Of a stretch of 64,000 nt of DNA, positions 8,893-16,914 are shown one piece after another. The stretch covers positions 1 to 64,000 of the forward strand of contig CBFGTI010000008.1 of NCBI GenBank assembly GCA_965651695.1. Reading direction: 5' to 3'. This stretch comes from Imperialibacter sp965651695 (GTDB lineage: Bacteria > Bacteroidota > Bacteroidia > Cytophagales > Cyclobacteriaceae). The position numbers and the translations under genes are program-made. The notes beneath the pieces are model-generated. The model did not search any database. It had not been told where the DNA came from and saw only the letters and a list, made by a program, of their open reading frames with translations. Each line of letters begins with the position of its first letter. Positions within the stretch are counted from its first letter, which is position 1.

Positions 8893-9807
8893 ATGCTAAA
8901 ACGAAAATCCATTTTGTGGCTGCCACTGCTAATGGTGCTGGCAAGCTCTCAGCAAATATGGGCCCAATCCCCGGTCGATTCGACCCGTCTGCTCTCCGAC
9001 CTGAAATTTTTGTCGTCAGCTGAAATGGGCGGGCGAAAAACGGGCAGCGAAGGCAGCCAAAAAGCGATGGAGTTTATCGAAGCAGAGCTGCAGAAAGCGG
9101 GCACAAAACCCTGGAATGGAAAGTGGCGCCATAATTTCGCAATTGATGCCAAAGGCTACCCCAACTCAGGCACAAATGTGGTTGCATACCTAAAAGGAAG
9201 CAGCGACTCCCTGATAGTAGTGTCGGCCCATTACGACCACCTGGGAGCAGAAGGTGGCAAAATTCATTATGGTGCGGACGACAATGCCTCCGGCGTAGCA
9301 GTGCTGCTCGAAGCGGCAAGGTATTTTTCCAAAGCGAACGAGCTCCCCTACACGTTGGTATTTGCCGCTTTTGATGCTGAAGAAAAGGGCCTTTTGGGAG
9401 CGTATGCTTTCGTGGAGGACCTGGCTAAAGCCGGCGCCGCTGTAAAGCTAAACCTTAACATGGACATGGTAAGCAAAGGCTACAAAAATGAATTGTTTGT
9501 GGCAGGCACTTACCATTACCCCGGGCTTAAAAAGTGGATCGACACCACCGGGGCAGTTTATTCGAAGGTACAGCTAAAAACAGGGCACGACTTGCCCGGC
9601 TCGGGCCACGACGATTGGACCTTCGCTTCCGACCATGGGCCGTTTCACAAGCAAAAGATTCCGTTTCTCTATTTTGGCGTGGAGGACCACCCGCATTACC
9701 ATCAGCCGACGGATACCTTCGATAAAACACCGCATAGCTTCTTTCTGCATTCAGCGGAAACCATTATTGGATTTGTAAACCACTACCTCTACAATGAGCG
9801 ACAATAA
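8893..9807 (+). CDS. M28 family zinc peptidase (exported)
   Basis: About 304 residues with a Sec signal (LWLPLLMVLASSQQIWAQ) and the M28 di-zinc signature: VSAHYDHLG supplies the first His, GADDNASG the bridging Asp, FDAEEKGLLG the catalytic and ligand Glu pair, NMDMVS a further Asp, and HPHYHQPTDTFDK the last His. Such enzymes remove N-terminal residues from peptides. The start at 8893 (MLKRKS) is preferred to the ATG at 8872 because it places the charged residues directly before the hydrophobic core. Its 3' end overlaps the next gene by 14 bp, so the two are probably one transcription unit, although a secreted peptidase and a DNA glycosylase have no evident shared function. Confidence 0.9.
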   Translation: MLKRKSILWLPLLMVLASSQQIWAQSPVDSTRLLSDLKFLSSAEMGGRKTGSEGSQKAMEFIEAELQKAGTKPWNGKWRHNFAIDAKGYPNSGTNVVAYLKGSSDSLIVVSAHYDHLGAEGGKIHYGADDNASGVAVLLEAARYFSKANELPYTLVFAAFDAEEKGLLGAYAFVEDLAKAGAAVKLNLNMDMVSKGYKNELFVAGTYHYPGLKKWIDTTGAVYSKVQLKTGHDLPGSGHDDWTFASDHGPFHKQKIPFLYFGVEDHPHYHQPTDTFDKTPHSFFLHSAETIIGFVNHYLYNERQ

Positions 9808-10378
9808 ACACCGCTGCGCATGGTGCATCGGCCATTTCGACGAGTACATGCGCTACCACGACGAAGAATGGGGCGCGCCGGTACACGACGACCAGAAGCA
9901 CTTCGAGTTTCTGATTTTAGAGGGCGCACAGGCCGGCCTTAGCTGGAGTACGATTTTGAAGAAAAGAGAAGGCTACAGGCAGGCTTTCGCCAACTTTAAT
10001 GTGGAGGAGGTAGCACAGTTTACGCCGGGAATAGTAGAAGAGCTGCTGCTGTTTCCCGGCATCATCAGAAACCGGCTAAAAGTTACCGCCGCAGTTAATA
10101 ACGCAAAGCAGTTTTTAAAGGTGCAGGAAGAATTTGGCAGTTTCGACAGCTACATCTGGCAGTTTGTAGGCGGCAAGCCGATAGTGAACGGCTGGACGAG
10201 TAGTAAGCAAGTGCCTGCTACCACCAAAGAGTCGGATGCGCTCAGCAAAGACCTGAAAAAGCGGGGGTTCAAGTTTGTGGGCAGCACAGTTATTTATGCG
10301 CACATGCAGGCCTGTGGATTAGTGAACGACCACACGGTGGATTGCTTCAGGTATGAGGAGGTGAAGGGGATGCGGTAA
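9794..10378 (+). CDS. tag: DNA-3-methyladenine glycosylase I
   Basis: A 194-residue TagI-type glycosylase that excises 3-methyladenine from alkylated DNA in base-excision repair. It shows the family N-terminus RCAWC and DEYMRYHDEEWG, the segment FEFLILEGAQAGLSWSTIL with the conserved Glu and Trp, and a C-terminal FVGSTVIYAHMQACGLVNDH whose Cys and His, with the N-terminal Cys and a His, form the structural zinc site. The length is typical. It begins within the end of the M28 peptidase gene (14-bp overlap). Cytoplasmic. Confidence 0.95.
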   Translation: MSDNKHRCAWCIGHFDEYMRYHDEEWGAPVHDDQKHFEFLILEGAQAGLSWSTILKKREGYRQAFANFNVEEVAQFTPGIVEELLLFPGIIRNRLKVTAAVNNAKQFLKVQEEFGSFDSYIWQFVGGKPIVNGWTSSKQVPATTKESDALSKDLKKRGFKFVGSTVIYAHMQACGLVNDHTVDCFRYEEVKGMR

Positions 10379-10400
10379 TATTACCTGTCGCTAATGAAAT

Positions 10401-10654
10401 TTAATAGTGGTATCTGCATTGGACTATTTCCACGGAATCGTTTTTTACCCTATACAGTAGCCTGTGCTCAAGGTCAATCCTTCTGGACCAGAGTTCCGAA
10501 AAATCATGCTTTAGAGGATCTGGCTTGCCGGTACCTTCGTAGGGTGTGTGGAGCACTTCTTTTATAAGATTATTAATTTTCCTTAACTTCTGCTTGTCGG
10601 TCTGCTGCCAGTGCAAATAGTCCCCACAAACTTTGGAGCAAAGATGAGCTTCAT
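10401..10654 (-). pseudogene. YoeB-family toxin, frameshifted near its N-terminus
   Basis: The ribosome-dependent endoribonuclease YoeB/Txe is recognised by DYLHWQQTDKQKLRKINNLI, GTGKPDPLKHDFSELWSRRI and the end HRLLYRV...QCRYHY, which contains the family's catalytic Glu, Arg, His and Tyr positions. The natural start is the ATG at 10654, which overlaps the antitoxin stop as ATGA and reads MKLIFAPK, a typical YoeB beginning. After eight codons this frame leaves the YoeB frame and stops 15 codons later; the conserved part continues in another frame. One base appears to be missing around 10621-10632 (the stretch contains a run of four G). A start upstream within the antitoxin gene would give a 96-residue protein with a foreign N-terminus. 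Either the toxin is inactivated or there is a sequencing error. Confidence 0.8.
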
Positions 10655-10899
10655 TCCTCAATAAGCTCTTTGATAATGCCTTTTCCTTCATCCAGCTCTT
10701 TGATGGCTTCTTTTATGCGGTTGACATTTTTAGGACTGCCCAAAGGATGAAACGGTTCATTGATAAGGTCGTAGTCCGATTTCAGCGTCACAACAGTATC
10801 TTCTACTTTCAACCGGGCTGCAAAATGGGGCTTCTTACTACGTAAAACCCTATCAATGAAGCTTTTGAGATACTGTCTGAAGTTGGATTGGATTGCCAT
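10651..10899 (-). CDS. YefM-like antitoxin of type II toxin-antitoxin system
   Basis: An 82-residue protein with the YefM/Phd layout: an N-terminal segment SNFRQYLKSFIDRV, a middle strand VEDTVVTLKSDYDLIN, then SPKNVNRIKEAIKELDEGKG, which resembles the toxin-binding tail SSPANxxRLxxAI of YefM. It would bind the operator through its N-terminal domain and neutralise YoeB through its C-terminal tail. It precedes the toxin and overlaps it by 4 bp (ATGA), the canonical arrangement, and the pair lies 18 bp downstream of a DUF3365 gene on the same strand. Unlike the toxin it is intact. The N-terminal half is divergent from well-studied YefM, so the subfamily is less sure than the role. Confidence 0.75.
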   Translation of the reverse strand: MAIQSNFRQYLKSFIDRVLRSKKPHFAARLKVEDTVVTLKSDYDLINEPFHPLGSPKNVNRIKEAIKELDEGKGIIKELIEE

Positions 10900-10917
10900 G
10901 GCGTTTTATCTTACGTT

Positions 10918-11580
10918 TCACAACTCAAGCACAATGTCTTTCTTCAGAAAAGTAACCTTCCACAGCCCCCTCCATTCGCCCAGCTGATAGCCGGTGGCTT
11001 TGTCTTCCGGGTAAAGCTCCTGTAGTTTCTGCGCCGCTTCAGCCGTAAGCTCTTTTCCTTTTTCGCCATGGCACTGCAAGCAAAGGGCAGCCCCTATCAT
11101 AATCGGCCGGGTGTAAATTACCTGCTCCGCCCCGTCTTCCGCATAAACCTCGTCACGCATTTCCTGCCCCTGCTCAGCCGCATAAGCGTAGGCTTCCACA
11201 ATGGGCTCTTCTTCGGCGGTGGGAGCATCGTTGGGGTTTCTCCATTTGTTGCTGACACGCCGGATCTCCGCTTTGTGCACCTGCGAAAGTGAATCCATTA
11301 TCGGAAGGGCGTTTATATTGCAAAACTCTATGGCTCCCACAACTCCCTCCGACTGTATTTTCTTCATCAGCGTTTGCAGGAGCGCTTTCTGTGCCTCGTC
11401 GGTCACAGCTTTGCCCTTTTCTCTGGCCTTTTCCACGATCTCCGAAGGCAGCACCCGCTTTATCTCTCTGTCATTCATTTCCTTCTTTACTTGCTCGGTT
11501 TCTTCAGCAGATCGCTCCATCGGCCCGCAACCGGTAGTTCCCAAATGGATGAGTATCAGAAAAGTAAAAAGTCGCTGCAT
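10918..11580 (-). CDS. DUF3365 domain c-type haem lipoprotein
   Basis: A 220-residue lipoprotein (lipobox ending at Cys18, GTTGC). After a charged linker rich in Glu, Lys and Arg comes a DUF3365/Tll0287-like sensor fold with FCNINALPIMDSLS and RRVSNKWRNPNDAPT, and a haem-attachment motif CLQCH at residues 167-171 close to the C-terminus. Relatives are haem-binding redox or gas-sensing modules of cytochrome or signalling proteins. Here the domain stands alone on a lipid anchor, so it is probably a periplasmic haem protein of unknown partner. The next genes on the strand are the toxin-antitoxin pair 18 bp downstream, likely a chance neighbour. Confidence 0.85.
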   Translation of the reverse strand: MQRLFTFLILIHLGTTGCGPMERSAEETEQVKKEMNDREIKRVLPSEIVEKAREKGKAVTDEAQKALLQTLMKKIQSEGVVGAIEFCNINALPIMDSLSQVHKAEIRRVSNKWRNPNDAPTAEEEPIVEAYAYAAEQGQEMRDEVYAEDGAEQVIYTRPIMIGAALCLQCHGEKGKELTAEAAQKLQELYPEDKATGYQLGEWRGLWKVTFLKKDIVLEL

Positions 11581-11737
11581 AGGAAAAGTCTGTTAGTTAA
11601 TACCGGGGTCGTTTCGTTAGCGCTTCAAAACCTCCTCCCTTCCTAATCCCGGAAGCAAGAGGCGGTCTAACCAAACCAACACCGTGGTTGATATGTGAAA
11701 ATAACTACTCTAACTCACAAAAAGATCACGGGTTTGT

Positions 11738-11745
11738 TAATTTTG
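11738..11745 (+). promoter_or_regulatory. -7 promoter element of prfA
   Basis: TAATTTTG is a perfect TAnnTTTG box 19 nt upstream of the prfA ATG at 11764, giving a very short leader. No convincing TTTG -33 box is visible. Its position also argues that the in-frame upstream ATG at 11695 is not the start. Confidence 0.55.
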
Positions 11746-11763
11746 TGGCTTAATTTTTCGGCA

Positions 11764-12834
11764 ATGCTGGACAAACTAGAAGCAATAAAGAAGCGATTTG
11801 AAGAGGTAAGCGACCTGATCGTGCAGCCCGATGCCATGGCAGATATGGCCAAATACACCAAGCTGCACAAAGAATACAAGGAGCTGAGCAAGATTGTCAC
11901 CAAATTTAACGAATACAAAAAGGTATTAAACGATATAAAAGGCGCCAAGGAACTGCTGAGCAAGGAGAAGGATAGTGAGTTGCGAGAAATGGCCAAAATG
12001 GAGCTTGACGAGCTTAATCCGCGGGAGGAGCAGCTGGAAGAGGAGCTAAAAAAACTGCTGATCCCTAAAGACCCCAACGACAGCAAAGACGCTATTCTTG
12101 AGGTGCGGGGCGGCACCGGTGGCGATGAGGCTGCGATATTTGCTGGCGACCTCTTCAGGATGTACCAGCGATTTGCCGAACAAAAAGGTTGGAAGCTTAC
12201 CGTGCTCGATTTAACCGAAGGTACCTCGGGCGGATACAAAGAAATAATAGCCACTGTAAGCGGTGAGGATGTGTACGGGCAGCTAAAATTTGAGTCGGGT
12301 GTGCACCGGGTGCAGCGGGTGCCTGCCACCGAAACACAGGGCCGGGTGCATACTTCGGCAGCCAGTGTGGCTGTACTGCCCGAAATGGAAGAAGTGGAGG
12401 TGGAGCTTAACATGAACGACATCCGCAAAGACACGTTCTGCTCTTCGGGGCCGGGTGGTCAATCGGTAAATACCACCTATTCGGCTATCCGCCTTACGCA
12501 CATTCCCACAGGTATAGTAGTTAGCTGCCAGGACGAAAAGTCGCAGATAAAAAACTTCGAAAAGGCGCTGAAGGTGCTTCGGTCACGTATTTACGAGGTG
12601 GAGCTGAAGAAACACAACGATGAAGTGGGCGCCCAGCGCAAGTCGATGGTGGGCAGTGGCGACCGGTCCGACAAAATTCGCACGTACAACTATCCTCAAA
12701 GCCGTGTTACAGACCATCGCATCGGTTATACGGTATACAACCTGCCTGCGGTAATGGATGGCGATATAGGTGATTTCATCGAGCAGCTTCGCATTGCCGA
12801 AAATGCCGAAAAGCTAAAGGATGGAGAGAAATAA
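11764..12834 (+). CDS. prfA: Peptide chain release factor 1
   Basis: A 356-residue class I release factor that recognises UAA and UAG and triggers peptidyl-tRNA hydrolysis on the ribosome. The GGQ catalytic loop is in SSGPGGQSVNTT. The codon-reading tripeptide is PAT in RVPATETQGR, the RF1 form, rather than SPF of RF2. GGTGGDEAAIFAGDLFRMY is the conserved domain-2 segment. The N-terminal start MLDKLEAIKKRF gives standard length, and the -7 box lies just upstream. Gene order with the following lipoprotein is close (52 bp) but no functional tie is known. Confidence 0.97.
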   Translation: MLDKLEAIKKRFEEVSDLIVQPDAMADMAKYTKLHKEYKELSKIVTKFNEYKKVLNDIKGAKELLSKEKDSELREMAKMELDELNPREEQLEEELKKLLIPKDPNDSKDAILEVRGGTGGDEAAIFAGDLFRMYQRFAEQKGWKLTVLDLTEGTSGGYKEIIATVSGEDVYGQLKFESGVHRVQRVPATETQGRVHTSAASVAVLPEMEEVEVELNMNDIRKDTFCSSGPGGQSVNTTYSAIRLTHIPTGIVVSCQDEKSQIKNFEKALKVLRSRIYEVELKKHNDEVGAQRKSMVGSGDRSDKIRTYNYPQSRVTDHRIGYTVYNLPAVMDGDIGDFIEQLRIAENAEKLKDGEK

Positions 12835-12886
12835 TCTCGCCGCGGTTCGTTCAATATCCCAGGGTTTTCGGCGTTTTCTATCCGTT

Positions 12887-14275
12887 ATGCGTGGCCCATT
12901 TTTTTTGCTGGCAGCCATTGTGGCTGGCTTTTGTGCCTGTTCGCCCGAAGAAGAGATATTCCGCGACCTGGAGGACAGCGCAATTTACTTTTCTACCGAC
13001 ACTTTGCGTTTCGATACCGTGCTTACCGGCACCCGTAGCCCGTCGTATCGGGTTATGTTGTTCAACCCAAACAAATATGGTGTCATTATCCCGTCTGTTG
13101 GCTTACAGGGGGCCGACTCACCTTACACCATTACCCTAAATGGAGAAACCGGGCGTAGGTTTACCAACGTGAAGATACTTGGCAAGGATAGCCTGCTTTT
13201 GCTTATCGACGTGCAGCTGCCGGTCAATAACCAGGCGGCACCGCAGTTGGCCAGGGAATACGTGGAGATTGGAGGCGCGGCACGGCCATTTCTAGTGATG
13301 GAAGCCTGGGGACAGGATGCCACATTTTATAGCGGACTCCATTTGATTACAGATGATACAGTATGGGACTCTTTGGCTCCTTACGTAATTCAAGACAGTT
13401 TGCTGGTAACCGAAAACGCCACCCTCACTATTAATGAAGGTGTGCACGTAATCATGCGGCCCGGCAGCTTTTTTTTTGTTGCAGGAAGATTGATAACAGC
13501 GGGCAGTGCTAAGAAGCAGGTAGTTTTTCGAAATGAAAGAACAGATGCTAACTACAAAAATGCACCTGGCCAATGGGGAGCCATCTACTTTTTAGAGGGC
13601 AGCAGTGGCAATTCTCTCAACCATACGGTTATAAAAAACGGAGATATAGGCCTGCGCATCGGCACCCCCGACGACGATGATGTGCCGGACGTTACCCTTT
13701 CCAACTGTGTCATTGCCAACATGTCGTCCGACGGTATTCTTGCTTTTTCAAGCGATGTGTATGCTTACAACACCGTGGTTTACAATAGTGCCAGGTACCT
13801 GGCGGGCCATTTTGCAGGTGGCAACTATCGCTACGAGCATTGCACATTTTCCAATTACCCCAACGACTTCTTCAGGGAAGACCCGGCAGTACTATTTGCC
13901 GACAATCTATTGCTGGACAACGAGGAACTGCTGGTGGCACCTCTTGCCATCCAAATTGTCAATTCGGTAGTTTGGGGAACAGAACCCGAGGAAATCGAAA
14001 TAAACACAGAAGGAGGTACTGCCTCTATATTTCAGGTTCGCAATAGCCTTTTAAAAACCACCAATTCCCTTCTTCAGGCGGGTGACAACATCACCGATAA
14101 ACCCCCGCGGTTTTTCAATGAATTTTTGTACGATTACCGGCCCGACAGTCTCTCGCCGCTGATAAATGCGGGCACCAATAGAAACATTGAGCTGGATATT
14201 CTCGGCTTGCCGCGAGACAGCCTGCCCGATATTGGCGCCTATGAATGGCGGGAAGGACAGAAGAGAGGCGACTAA
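12887..14275 (+). CDS. Parallel beta-helix lipoprotein
   Basis: About 462 residues with a lipoprotein signal (LLAAIVAGFCAC; two adjacent Cys candidates). The N-terminal 130 residues resemble an Ig-like adhesion domain (FDTVLTGTRSPSYRVMLFNPNK). The rest repeats short strands and turns (TLTINEGVHVIMRPGS, VTLSNCVIANMSSDGILAF, RYEHCTFSNYPNDFF, IQIVNSVVWGTE) typical of right-handed beta-helix proteins, and it ends in LGLPRDSLPDIGAYEW, a sequence common at the end of choice-of-anchor beta-helix proteins. It is probably a surface or periplasmic protein binding glycan or protein; no catalytic residues are evident. An upstream in-frame ATG at 12821 would overlap prfA by 14 bp, but the start at 12887 gives a proper signal peptide. 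Confidence 0.8.
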   Translation: MRGPFFLLAAIVAGFCACSPEEEIFRDLEDSAIYFSTDTLRFDTVLTGTRSPSYRVMLFNPNKYGVIIPSVGLQGADSPYTITLNGETGRRFTNVKILGKDSLLLLIDVQLPVNNQAAPQLAREYVEIGGAARPFLVMEAWGQDATFYSGLHLITDDTVWDSLAPYVIQDSLLVTENATLTINEGVHVIMRPGSFFFVAGRLITAGSAKKQVVFRNERTDANYKNAPGQWGAIYFLEGSSGNSLNHTVIKNGDIGLRIGTPDDDDVPDVTLSNCVIANMSSDGILAFSSDVYAYNTVVYNSARYLAGHFAGGNYRYEHCTFSNYPNDFFREDPAVLFADNLLLDNEELLVAPLAIQIVNSVVWGTEPEEIEINTEGGTASIFQVRNSLLKTTNSLLQAGDNITDKPPRFFNEFLYDYRPDSLSPLINAGTNRNIELDILGLPRDSLPDIGAYEWREGQKRGD

Positions 14276-14320
14276 ATAGTGCTATATTAAGCGACAGCCA
14301 GGCACATAATTACCAGTGAT

Positions 14321-14743
14321 ATGCATACTTTTCAGAAAGAGATCCGGCTAAAACCATACCCACGGGGGTTCCACCTCATTACATCGGAAATTGTGGCCCA
14401 ATTTCCTGAGCTAAGGCAAATCAGCGCAGGTATGTTAACGGTGTTTATCAAGCATACTTCCGCCTCGCTAACCATCAACGAAAACGCCGATCCCACGGTA
14501 CGAAAAGATTTCGAGAGCCATTTTAACGAAATGGTACCCGAAAATGCGCCTTACTACAGGCATACCAGCGAAGGCCCCGACGATATGCCGGCTCACATCA
14601 AATCGTCGTTGCTGGGCTCCTCGGTTACTATTCCCATTACCAACGGACGCTTAAACCTCGGCACGTGGCAGGGTATTTACCTCTGCGAGCACCGCAACCA
14701 TGGCGGCAGCAGGTCGCTGGTGGTTACGGCATGGGGTGGGTAG
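14321..14743 (+). CDS. YjbQ family protein (UPF0047, secondary thiamine-phosphate synthase)
   Basis: A 140-residue protein matching the YjbQ family from end to end: FIKHTSASLTINENADPTV near residue 50 with the conserved His, DMPAHIKSSLLGSS, and the C-terminal LGTWQGIYLCEHRNHGG with conserved Gln, Glu and His. Members form a compact trimeric barrel, and some show weak thiamine-phosphate synthase activity; the true cellular role is unsettled. It stands alone, 45 bp after the beta-helix gene, and is followed by a bidirectional terminator. Confidence 0.92.
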   Translation: MHTFQKEIRLKPYPRGFHLITSEIVAQFPELRQISAGMLTVFIKHTSASLTINENADPTVRKDFESHFNEMVPENAPYYRHTSEGPDDMPAHIKSSLLGSSVTIPITNGRLNLGTWQGIYLCEHRNHGGSRSLVVTAWGG

Positions 14744-14816
14744 GGGTCGGTCTCAGCCCGCATCCTTATTGGAAACCACTTTTCAGCTTGATATACTCTT
14801 GCTTTAGTTCTAATAG

Positions 14817-14850
14817 AAGCGGCAAAGTCAAATGAATGGCTTTGCCGCTT
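14817..14850. terminator. Bidirectional terminator
   Basis: An 11-bp perfect stem (AAGCGGCAAAG at 14817-14827, CTTTGCCGCTT at 14840-14850) with a 12-nt loop and A/T-rich flanks on both sides. It lies between the convergent yjbQ gene and the lipoprotein gene ending at 14877, and can serve both. Confidence 0.85.
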
Positions 14851-14876
14851 ATTTCAAATTAATTGCCCGTGCTGTT

Positions 14877-16163
14877 TCAGTCGGCTTTCTTTAGGCCTTT
14901 AAAAATTTCAGGGGTCATTTTTTCACGGGCCGCCATTGGATCATAATCCTGTATTCCTTCGGATGATAATGTTTTTACTGATACAGTCGAGCCGTCCATG
15001 TTCCACACAAAGAGGAAACCGATGTATTCACTATCAGTGTAAACGAGCGTAAACGTGTCGGCGTAATCCCAGCTTATAGACTGCTCGTCAAGCTCCTCGC
15101 AGAGGTTTTGAGTACCAAATTCGGGTTTGAAATACTTGAGATTTTGATCGCCATCATTGTACCATTCCCAATGCCATGCATACTGATAGTATAAGCCACC
15201 GTTGCTCTTTTGGGCAAAAAACCTGTCGAAATATACCCACTGCGCATTATCGCCATCTACAAATATTTCACCGTAATTGGCGCAGGCGTCGGCCGGTACT
15301 TTTGCTTCGATTTTTTTGCCGGCATGTTGCCAGGCCGCATACTGGTACTGCTCCCACTCATGCCCTGTCACAGGGGGCAAGCTAATGTTGCCGTTGGTTT
15401 CTGCCATTAGCGGTAGTGTAAACTGGTACTCATGAACCAGCGTTCCTATGAGATCGAAATAGTATGGCGCCACCACATCAGGGGTAGTAAATGTTTGGGC
15501 TATCACCCTATAGTTCCCGGCTGGTACGTCGCTGAATTCGGCGGACGCACCACCGTTGCTAATGGTACCAGCCTTTTCGATGGTATTTTCATCGCTTCTG
15601 AGCGTAATCTTTACCGAGTCTGGTTTTTCTTCTCCCAAAGGGAAATTGAACGTCAGCTTTTTAGCTGGCTCAACCACCTCGAATCCCAGCGTCAGGTAAC
15701 CAAAGGCCAGGGGTGTTGAGTCTTCGGTTGACAGTACCTCCGGGCTAAGATTGGTTGTAGCTTCTTTAGTTATCTGGAAGCAGATAGGAAGCGGTTGTTC
15801 TACGTGCTCGGCGTTGGGGCTGCCGGCAACAGGAGCAGCGTAGGAAATCTCGTTAGCTTCGTCTTTTACAAAAAACTCGGTGATGCAGTAAGATCCGGCG
15901 TTCAGAAACACCGGATCGGTTACGAAAGAATCTCCAAAGCCGGTTGCCGGAATTTCCGCACGCTCCAAAATCTTATTTCCCGCTTCGTCTTCGATTGTCA
16001 CCAGCAGTGAGCTAACATTTGAGGTTAAAACACGTCCCGACGACAAGCTGGCATTGCTGGCGGTAATAACCAGTTGCCCCGTGTTATTGGTCGGGTTCGG
16101 GTCTTCTGTGGTACAGGATGCAGCTATTGCAGCCACCAACAGAAAGGCAAAAAATTTTCTCAT
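14877..16163 (-). CDS. Hypothetical lipoprotein with Ig-like repeats
   Basis: A 428-residue lipoprotein (signal FFAFLLVAAIAASC). Residues after the anchor contain two stretches that look like beta-sandwich, DUF4493-like modules: one around LLVTIEDEAGNKILERAEIP...GSYCITEFFVKDEANE and a second around KLTFNFPLGEEKPDSVKITL...VPAGNYRVIAQTF. The C-terminal 150 residues are rich in aromatic residues (GLYYQYAWHWEWYNDG) and have no recognisable catalytic motif. A role as a surface-exposed structural or binding protein is inference. Upstream is a long spacer with repeats, downstream the terminator at 14817-14850. Specific family not recognised. Confidence 0.7.
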   Translation of the reverse strand: MRKFFAFLLVAAIAASCTTEDPNPTNNTGQLVITASNASLSSGRVLTSNVSSLLVTIEDEAGNKILERAEIPATGFGDSFVTDPVFLNAGSYCITEFFVKDEANEISYAAPVAGSPNAEHVEQPLPICFQITKEATTNLSPEVLSTEDSTPLAFGYLTLGFEVVEPAKKLTFNFPLGEEKPDSVKITLRSDENTIEKAGTISNGGASAEFSDVPAGNYRVIAQTFTTPDVVAPYYFDLIGTLVHEYQFTLPLMAETNGNISLPPVTGHEWEQYQYAAWQHAGKKIEAKVPADACANYGEIFVDGDNAQWVYFDRFFAQKSNGGLYYQYAWHWEWYNDGDQNLKYFKPEFGTQNLCEELDEQSISWDYADTFTLVYTDSEYIGFLFVWNMDGSTVSVKTLSSEGIQDYDPMAAREKMTPEIFKGLKKAD

Positions 16164-16540
16164 GAATTTTAGATGTTTTATGGGTAAATCAATGAGCGTA
16201 GGAAGGAGTTGGATAGCGAATGTGATGAGCTGTCGGCTCAGTGCAGCCTAACATAGTTTTATAAGCTGTAGCACTTTTAAGCTTTGCCGGCCTCAAAGCA
16301 CTCGTAAAAACTCCCTTTTTTCTCGTTTCAAAGGAAGCTGTAACTTTCACGAAAAAAAATACGGGATTCTGCGTATTCGTAACGGATAGTTGAAAGAACA
16401 GCCACGAGCGGCGAAGTGCTCAAAATCAGTAATTTATAAACCGCTGAGTCATTTCTGTCCCGGCAAAGCAAGAGCTTTTTACAATAGGTGAAGAAAGACG
16501 GCGTGCGGGTGCTGTCACCGGATTGCGTTTTTCCGCTGCC

Positions 16541-16593
16541 CATTCTCCTTGTTTGCAACGAGGAGAAGCGAGAAAGGCGACCTGTACCACCGC
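16541..16593. repeat. REP-like repeat, copy A
   Basis: A segment with an imperfect palindrome around TTGCAACGAGGAG (CTCCTTG and CGAGGAG arms) followed by CGAGAAAGGCGA. It aligns without gaps to copy B, 107 bp to the right, at roughly 80 percent identity over about 42 bp. Confidence 0.5.
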
Positions 16594-16647
16594 TTCTGCA
16601 TTGTTAAAAGAGACCTAAAAACGAGGTAGGGGCGAGCCTTCACACCT

Positions 16648-16700
16648 CATCCTCCTCGCCTGCAACGAGGATGACCGAGAATGGCGATTGTATCGCCGTC
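16648..16700. repeat. REP-like repeat, copy B
   Basis: The partner of copy A: CCTCG / CGAGG arms around TGCAA, followed by GACCGAGAATGGCGA and a small GGCGAT/ATCGCC palindrome. It is in the same orientation as copy A. The layout (palindrome plus conserved tail) resembles repetitive extragenic palindromes. Confidence 0.5.
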
Positions 16701-16914
16701 CACCAAATATTGTCGAAGGCCCTGCTTGCTATCCCTCATCCACCGCTGTCCGCCACCCTGCTTATATCTCAATTACATTTTCCTTTACTTCACACGCTTT
16801 TGCCTAGGTAGCGGTTGTGCATAAGTACCCGCCTATGCCTGATGGGCTTAGGCTGCAATATCCGGCGCATGCACATGAAGCTTTTTGCGCGCTGGTAAAC
16901 ATGTACTACACCGT

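Larger units (their letters stand above)
16164..16914. other. 751-bp spacer with degenerate repeats, no convincing gene
   Basis: Nothing here reads like a coding gene: the short open frames have atypical composition (many Arg, Cys and Ser) and no homology I recognise. The segment about 16420-16710 has the look of dispersed noncoding repeat DNA, including a pair of related copies annotated separately. The right end presumably contains the promoter of the flippase gene, but no clear TAnnTTTG box was found. Confidence 0.5.

Noticed and set aside
16328..16558. A 76-codon minus-strand frame in the spacer upstream of the flippase gene.
   Set aside because: Its Arg/Ser/Cys-rich reading overlaps the repeat copies and resembles spurious translation of noncoding repeat DNA.
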